NCBI GenBank assembly: GCA_017546445.1
Contig: JAFYWX010000017.1
Span: 1 to 34,785 of the forward strand
DNA length: 34,785 bases
Source of the DNA: Akkermansia sp.
GTDB taxonomy: Bacteria > Verrucomicrobiota > Verrucomicrobiia > Verrucomicrobiales > Akkermansiaceae
Reading direction: 5' to 3'
The notes under the pieces: model-generated
The model's database searches: none
What the model saw: only the letters and a program-made list of their open reading frames with translations
Told to the model about the DNA's origin: nothing
Position numbers and translations under genes: made by a program
In this document: one piece after another, positions 30,885 through 34,785 of the stretch
Position numbering within the stretch: position 1 is the first letter of the stretch
Layout: each line of letters opens with the position of its first letter

Positions 30885-33305
30885 ATGAAACAAGCAAATA
30901 TCCTTAGAGCATGTGTTCTGGCTGCTGTGCTGGGCTGTTGTGTGCTGCCGGAGGCAGCAGGGGCAGCTGCGCCGGTGGTGCAGATTGAGAATGCGGATTG
31001 GCAGAACCCTGTCAGGCTGCGCAAGAAACTGGCGGAAAAGCTGGTGGCTGCGGTGCCCGGGCTGAGCACCAGGAAGATGAAGGAATTTCTGAGCAATGAG
31101 GCTAATCTCAATCTGCTGCTGAACCGTCATCTGGCCTGGGTGGAGGGGAATTCCGGTGATGCCTACCGCCGTTATCGCGAGCAGGTTAAGCGCTGGGTGC
31201 AGGAAAAGGAACAGCAGTGCGCCAACCACAAGAAGGATGCCGAAAGACTGAAGGGCTCCGAGGCAGACCGCGCCCGCTTCCTGCTGGGCCGCGCAGAGGC
31301 TGAGCTCAAGGAGCTCAAGGATGAACTGCGCCGCCCGGTGAGCATTGCAGATGTGATGGGCAATGCCGATGCTGCCGCAGTGGTAAGCCGCATCTGCAGC
31401 GACAACGCCTGGCTGGAGAATATCGTGTTCTCCGGTGAGCTGAGCAAACCCGGCCGCGTGATGGGTATCATTGCCAGCGCCGCGGCAAAGGATAAGAAGT
31501 TGCTCAAGCAGCGCATTGCCCGCGAGACCGCCACGGCCACGGCTCTGGAGTATGCCCGCTATGACTGGAGTATGATGGATGCCGATGCCCGCACGGATTA
31601 CTTTGTGCGCAACTGGCGCGCGGACCGCCTCAACACGGTGTTTGACAGCATTCCCTTCTGGCAGCGCCGCATTGTGTGCGGCTGGAAGAACCAGCATTCC
31701 TCCGGTACGGTGAAGGCCTTTGAATGGGCCTTGCGCCATGTGCACCTGCCGGCCAACCAGTACCCCGACTGCTGCTGGCGCTGTGGTTATATTGCCGACA
31801 ACATGTTCGGCGACTCCGTGCAGACCGGCTGGTATGCAGCCCCCTTCTACGGTGTGTATGATGATAACCACTTTGCCTTCACCCAGTATGTGGGTGGTGT
31901 GTGTGGCGGTCTGTCCCACTTTGGTGCGGCGGCAGCCTGCGCCAATGGTGTGCCGGCTCTCACGGCTGGTGAACCCGGCCACTGCGCCTACATTGTGAAT
32001 GTGGATGGCCGCTGGACTCCTGCCTACTCCCTTTCCTGGGAGCGTGGTCTGCACTGGATTCCGTGGGATTCCAACTGGACCTTCACCGCACTGCACCTGA
32101 CCACGGAGCTGAATGATGAGAAGAATGCGGAGGACAAGCGCCTCTCCAATGCTTTCCGCATCATGGCTCATGCGTATGAGGAATGCGGCAAGGTGGATAA
32201 GGCACTTCGCTGCTTTGTGCAGGCTGCATCTGCCCAGCCGCTGAATTATCCGGTGTGGCGTGAGTATGCCGCCTTCCTTTCCCGCCATAAGGCGCAGGAT
32301 GTGGCCGCCTGGGAGAAAATCAACGAGCAGCTCTGCAAGGGCGTGGCTTCCAAATACCCCGAACAGGCAGGTGAGTTGCTGAAGCAGGTGGTCTATGGCC
32401 CGCTGAGCAGGTCCGGCATTTCCGCGGATAAGCTGCGTGCCTGTTTTACCGCTTTCTGGAAGCAGGCGGATAAGATGGGCCCGGACCGCTGGTATATTGA
32501 AACCCTGGCCAGCCAGCAGCTGGATTACTGCCAGAAGGCCGCCCAGGGTGATGCTGAGGGCGCAGCCTATGCCTGCTTCCGCGATATTCTGACCGCCGCC
32601 GCTCCGCATGATGCTTATTCCGGCCCCATCATGGGCTGGGGTAACTCTGTGGCCGGCAAGCTGGGGGCAGATGGCGACAAGAAGCTGATGAAGGCCATGA
32701 CCGAGGCACTGAGCGCCGGTGGTAAGATGACGGATGAGCAGCGCTCCCGTCTGCTGGGTCGCATTCTGCTTACCGCTGAGCGCACCCACGATGCCAGCAC
32801 CTACCACGCCATCGCGAAGATGATTCCCGATAAGATGAAGAAGGGTGATAACGATATCCCGGAGTTTGTTGCATTCCCCGGCAAGCTGGTGTCTGAGGGT
32901 GGCATGGTGTTTGCCAGCTCCACCTCCGAATGGGACCGCCCGCACACGCACCCGGGTCTGCTCACCATGAAGGGTGGCAAGGTGCATACCGGCAAGGATA
33001 AGGATGCCTGGATTGCGGTGAAGCTTCCCCGCCATGCGCATATCTCCGGTGTTGTCTTTGCCGGCACGAACAAGTGGGAGCTGATTCACCGCTTCCGTCC
33101 CCTGCAGATTCAGGTGTCCGACACGGGCAATGCTGATGACTGGCACGACGTGGGCGAGGCAATCCCCCGCACGGGCAACTATATCAACCGTTTCGACCTG
33201 CAGAAGGATAATCCCAAGGCGCTCTACATCCGCGTGCTGCGCCGCGGTGGCCCAGAGTTCTTCCATGCCGATGGTATCTTTGTGTTCGGCCAGCCTGCAG
33301 CCTGA
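30885..33305 (+). CDS. Exported transglutaminase-like protein
   Basis: An 806-residue secreted protein without a confident family. Residues 1-28 are a signal peptide (LAAVLGCC core, cleavage near AAG-AAA). Residues about 40-300 are helical and charged. Then comes a papain/transglutaminase-like core: GGVCGGLSHFGAAAACANGV with candidate nucleophile Cys340, and GEPGHCAYIVNVDGRW with candidate His366 and nearby Asp374. Cysteines are frequent just before it (PDCCWRCGY, 295-301). The C-terminal 150 residues look like a beta-sandwich of the discoidin type (FAGTNKW, LQIQVSDTG, YIRVLRRGG). The catalytic assignment is pattern-based. The next gene, 28 bp on, is also exported and probably co-transcribed. 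Confidence 0.78.
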   Translation: MKQANILRACVLAAVLGCCVLPEAAGAAAPVVQIENADWQNPVRLRKKLAEKLVAAVPGLSTRKMKEFLSNEANLNLLLNRHLAWVEGNSGDAYRRYREQVKRWVQEKEQQCANHKKDAERLKGSEADRARFLLGRAEAELKELKDELRRPVSIADVMGNADAAAVVSRICSDNAWLENIVFSGELSKPGRVMGIIASAAAKDKKLLKQRIARETATATALEYARYDWSMMDADARTDYFVRNWRADRLNTVFDSIPFWQRRIVCGWKNQHSSGTVKAFEWALRHVHLPANQYPDCCWRCGYIADNMFGDSVQTGWYAAPFYGVYDDNHFAFTQYVGGVCGGLSHFGAAAACANGVPALTAGEPGHCAYIVNVDGRWTPAYSLSWERGLHWIPWDSNWTFTALHLTTELNDEKNAEDKRLSNAFRIMAHAYEECGKVDKALRCFVQAASAQPLNYPVWREYAAFLSRHKAQDVAAWEKINEQLCKGVASKYPEQAGELLKQVVYGPLSRSGISADKLRACFTAFWKQADKMGPDRWYIETLASQQLDYCQKAAQGDAEGAAYACFRDILTAAAPHDAYSGPIMGWGNSVAGKLGADGDKKLMKAMTEALSAGGKMTDEQRSRLLGRILLTAERTHDASTYHAIAKMIPDKMKKGDNDIPEFVAFPGKLVSEGGMVFASSTSEWDRPHTHPGLLTMKGGKVHTGKDKDAWIAVKLPRHAHISGVVFAGTNKWELIHRFRPLQIQVSDTGNADDWHDVGEAIPRTGNYINRFDLQKDNPKALYIRVLRRGGPEFFHADGIFVFGQPAA

Positions 33306-33333
33306 TTACTGAATCACAACCTATTCTGAATAT

Positions 33334-34557
33334 ATGAAAAAATCTTTTCTGATTCCCCTCTGCGCTCTGTGCGCACTGGCTACACAGCCGCTCTCTGCCG
33401 CGCACGTGGCAGAGAATCATGCCGCCGCCCAGGCGAAGGTGGGGCAGAGCGGCTATATCGTGTTCATTTATCCCGGCGACTGGGATGGCCACGGCAAGAA
33501 ACTCTGCCGCAAGCTGTACGAAAGCAAGAAAGTGCAGCAGGCTGCGGGTGATGCTGTGATGCTGATGGCCCCCATTTACCAGTCCGGCAGCCAGAAACAG
33601 CGCGATGCTGCCAAGGCTATCATGGGCCCGCTGGGTTACCCGGGCAGCATGGGGCGCATTTCCTACCCGGCTCTCGTGTTCTATGAGAAGGGCGGGCGCA
33701 CGTATACCACGGTGTATGGAGATGAACTCATTGACCGCAGCGTGGACCAGGTTGCTGAAACGGTGCGTGAGCGCATGGCGCTGAAGCGCCAGCAGGATGA
33801 GCTGCTGGCTAAGGCCAATAGCTCATCCGGCGCAGAGAAGGCGCGCTACCTGCTGGAGTCTGCCCGTGTGGATAAGCTGGAGTGGCCCGGTGGCCTGCGC
33901 GATGCTCTTCGCCAGGCAGACCCGAACGGCGAATACGGCTGCATGGCTGCGCTGAATTTCTCCTGCTGGCCGGGCAAGGATGAATCCCTGGAGGACTACC
34001 TGAAGCGTCTGGATGCCGCGCTGGAGAACAAGATGCTCACCCCCTGGCAGAAGCAGAATGCCTGCGCTGCGGCTCTTGGCCACCTGCGCCGCACGCTCGG
34101 CATGATGGCCGGTGGTGACCTCATCCGCAAGTATGCCACCACCATGCAGAAGCTGGATCCCGAGTCTACCCTCGGTCTGGCAGCCCCGGTGGTCATCCGC
34201 GACTGGATTAAGGAATACCGCTATGGCCAGGGCTGGAGCCCGGATACCCTGCCGGGCAGCATGGCGCCGGTGCGCATGAGGGGCGACATCCCTATCAAGG
34301 AAGCTGGTAATTATGCCGTTTCCTTCTACATTGTCACCGGGCGCGATGCGCTTACGGTTGCCTCTGTGCGCCTGCTGGATGGCGAGAAGTGCGTGGCCTC
34401 CGATGAACAGGAACGCAAGGTGGACTACGGCAACCGCACCCAGGTGTTCAACCTGAACGTGAAGAAGAGTGTCCGCAAGCCCGTGCTTGAATTCGTGTTC
34501 AAGAACGATGCCGGCCACCGCAGCACCTGGGGTAATATCGAGGTGAAGAAACAGTAA
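33334..34557 (+). CDS. Exported protein with CxxC-less thioredoxin-like domain
   Basis: A 407-residue secreted protein. The signal peptide is MKKSFLIPLCALCALATQPLSA. Residues about 35-150 resemble a thioredoxin fold: strand GYIVFIYPGDW, then a helix start where the active-site CxxC would be but is replaced (DWDGHGKKLC, one Cys at 58), and a probable cis-Pro at Tyr-Pro112 followed by ALVFYEKGG. Without CxxC it is unlikely to be a redox enzyme. Residues 155-290 are helical, and the last 110 form a beta domain (GNYAVSFYIVTGRDALTVAS). It has no Shine-Dalgarno sequence and lies 28 bp after the transglutaminase-like gene, so a shared role at the cell surface is plausible. No function is assigned. 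Confidence 0.78.
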   Translation: MKKSFLIPLCALCALATQPLSAAHVAENHAAAQAKVGQSGYIVFIYPGDWDGHGKKLCRKLYESKKVQQAAGDAVMLMAPIYQSGSQKQRDAAKAIMGPLGYPGSMGRISYPALVFYEKGGRTYTTVYGDELIDRSVDQVAETVRERMALKRQQDELLAKANSSSGAEKARYLLESARVDKLEWPGGLRDALRQADPNGEYGCMAALNFSCWPGKDESLEDYLKRLDAALENKMLTPWQKQNACAAALGHLRRTLGMMAGGDLIRKYATTMQKLDPESTLGLAAPVVIRDWIKEYRYGQGWSPDTLPGSMAPVRMRGDIPIKEAGNYAVSFYIVTGRDALTVASVRLLDGEKCVASDEQERKVDYGNRTQVFNLNVKKSVRKPVLEFVFKNDAGHRSTWGNIEVKKQ

Positions 34558-34581
34558 GTTCCGCAAGCCTGCCTTTACAAG

Positions 34582-34630
34582 CACCACACAGCTCCGCTCA
34601 TCTTCTGCGGGCTTGTGTGGTGTTTTTTTT
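34582..34630 (+). terminator. Intrinsic terminator of the exported-protein pair
   Basis: Stem CACCACACA (34582-34590) with TGTGTGGTG (34614-34622), extended imperfectly by GCTCCGC with GCGGGC, followed by eight T (34623-34630). Confidence 0.88.
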
Positions 34631-34670
34631 GCTTGCTATTTGATAAATGGGAGTTTGGCGAATGCAGATT

Positions 34671-34691
34671 TCAGAAGTCAGAATGCAGAAT
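34671..34691. repeat. Heptanucleotide tandem repeat (TCAGAAK)3
   Basis: Three 7-bp units, TCAGAAG, TCAGAAT and GCAGAAT, in the intergenic tail of the window. This is the third heptamer array found here, with a different unit from the other two. Confidence 0.65.
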
Positions 34692-34702
34692 TGTGAGTTT
34701 GT

Positions 34703-34720
34703 GTGCGGCGGTTGCCGCAC
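34703..34720. repeat. Short hairpin
   Basis: Arms GTGCGGC (34703-34709) and GCCGCAC (34714-34720) with a GGTT loop. No T-tract follows. Confidence 0.5.
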
Positions 34721-34728
34721 CTGTAAAC

Positions 34729-34758
34729 AAAATTACCTGAGAAATCTCAGGTAATTTT
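34729..34758. terminator. Terminator-like hairpin, sister of the one at 30575
   Basis: Perfect 13-bp stem AAAATTACCTGAG (34729-34741) and CTCAGGTAATTTT (34746-34758), loop AAAT. The A and T ends make it usable on either strand. It may end a minus-strand gene lying beyond the window. Confidence 0.7.
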
Positions 34759-34785
34759 CATTTCTTTGCGCGGCCGCCAGGCTGC

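Noticed and set aside
30852..33266. About 800-codon minus-strand open frame opposite the transglutaminase-like gene
   Set aside because: An antisense shadow. The plus strand has the signal peptide, motif pattern and operon position.

Overview
The window is about 35 kb of a GC-rich (roughly 58 % by eye) Gram-negative bacterial chromosome. Lipid A synthesis (LpxB), a TolC-type outer-membrane factor, a DedA protein and secreted proteins with signal peptides indicate a double-membrane cell. The exported sialidase with two sialic-acid epimerases and the general flavour of the proteins suggest a mucosal Verrucomicrobiota of the Akkermansia type. That placement is an inference, because no rRNA or other decisive marker lies here.

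Layout. 1-510: a mosaic of palindromic, REP-like repeats against the 3' end of a Ser/Thr protein kinase gene (533-1702, minus). 1809-5992 (plus): a tight run of obg, a metallophosphoesterase, cysK, thiE and thiM. 6043-10867 (plus): a sialic-acid module of a cytosolic NanM-like epimerase, an exported NanM-like epimerase, an MFS transporter and an exported sialidase, closed by a strong hairpin. 10943-11737 (minus): an exported protein with a C-terminal membrane anchor. 11948-13728 (plus): a U32 peptidase-family protein and a hypoxanthine-type phosphoribosyltransferase. 13735-17414 (minus): an operon of dedA, nadA, a MidA-like methyltransferase and a metallo-beta-lactamase-fold hydrolase. 17491-18970 (plus): lpxB and a small membrane protein. 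19008-21840 (minus): an accessory patch with a RhuM-Doc/Fic fusion, a GYF_2 membrane protein and an ankyrin-repeat membrane protein. 21918-25426: tsaE (minus), then rplU, rpmA and a PBP2-type transpeptidase. 25608-30557: a MacA/MacB/TolC-type tripartite efflux operon with the ABC ATPase and permease as separate genes. 30885-34557: two exported proteins, one transglutaminase-like and one with a thioredoxin-like domain lacking CxxC.

The most striking general feature is promoter placement. Near-consensus sigma70-type promoters (TTGNNN, 16-18 bp, then often TAGAGT or TAGAAT) lie so close to many genes (obg, U32, lpxB, ankyrin, macA, and nearly so nanM, pbp2 and the kinase) that transcription should start on or within a few bases of the start codon. 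This predicts widespread leaderless mRNAs. It also corrects two gene starts: the U32 gene begins at 11948 and macA at GTG 25608, because the longer readings start at or immediately next to the -35 box. Other features worth attention are three heptanucleotide tandem repeats (one supplying a promoter -35), a three-way-junction palindrome followed by a C12 tract, and covarying hairpins in the repeat array. No tRNA, rRNA, CRISPR array, insertion sequence or riboswitch was recognised.
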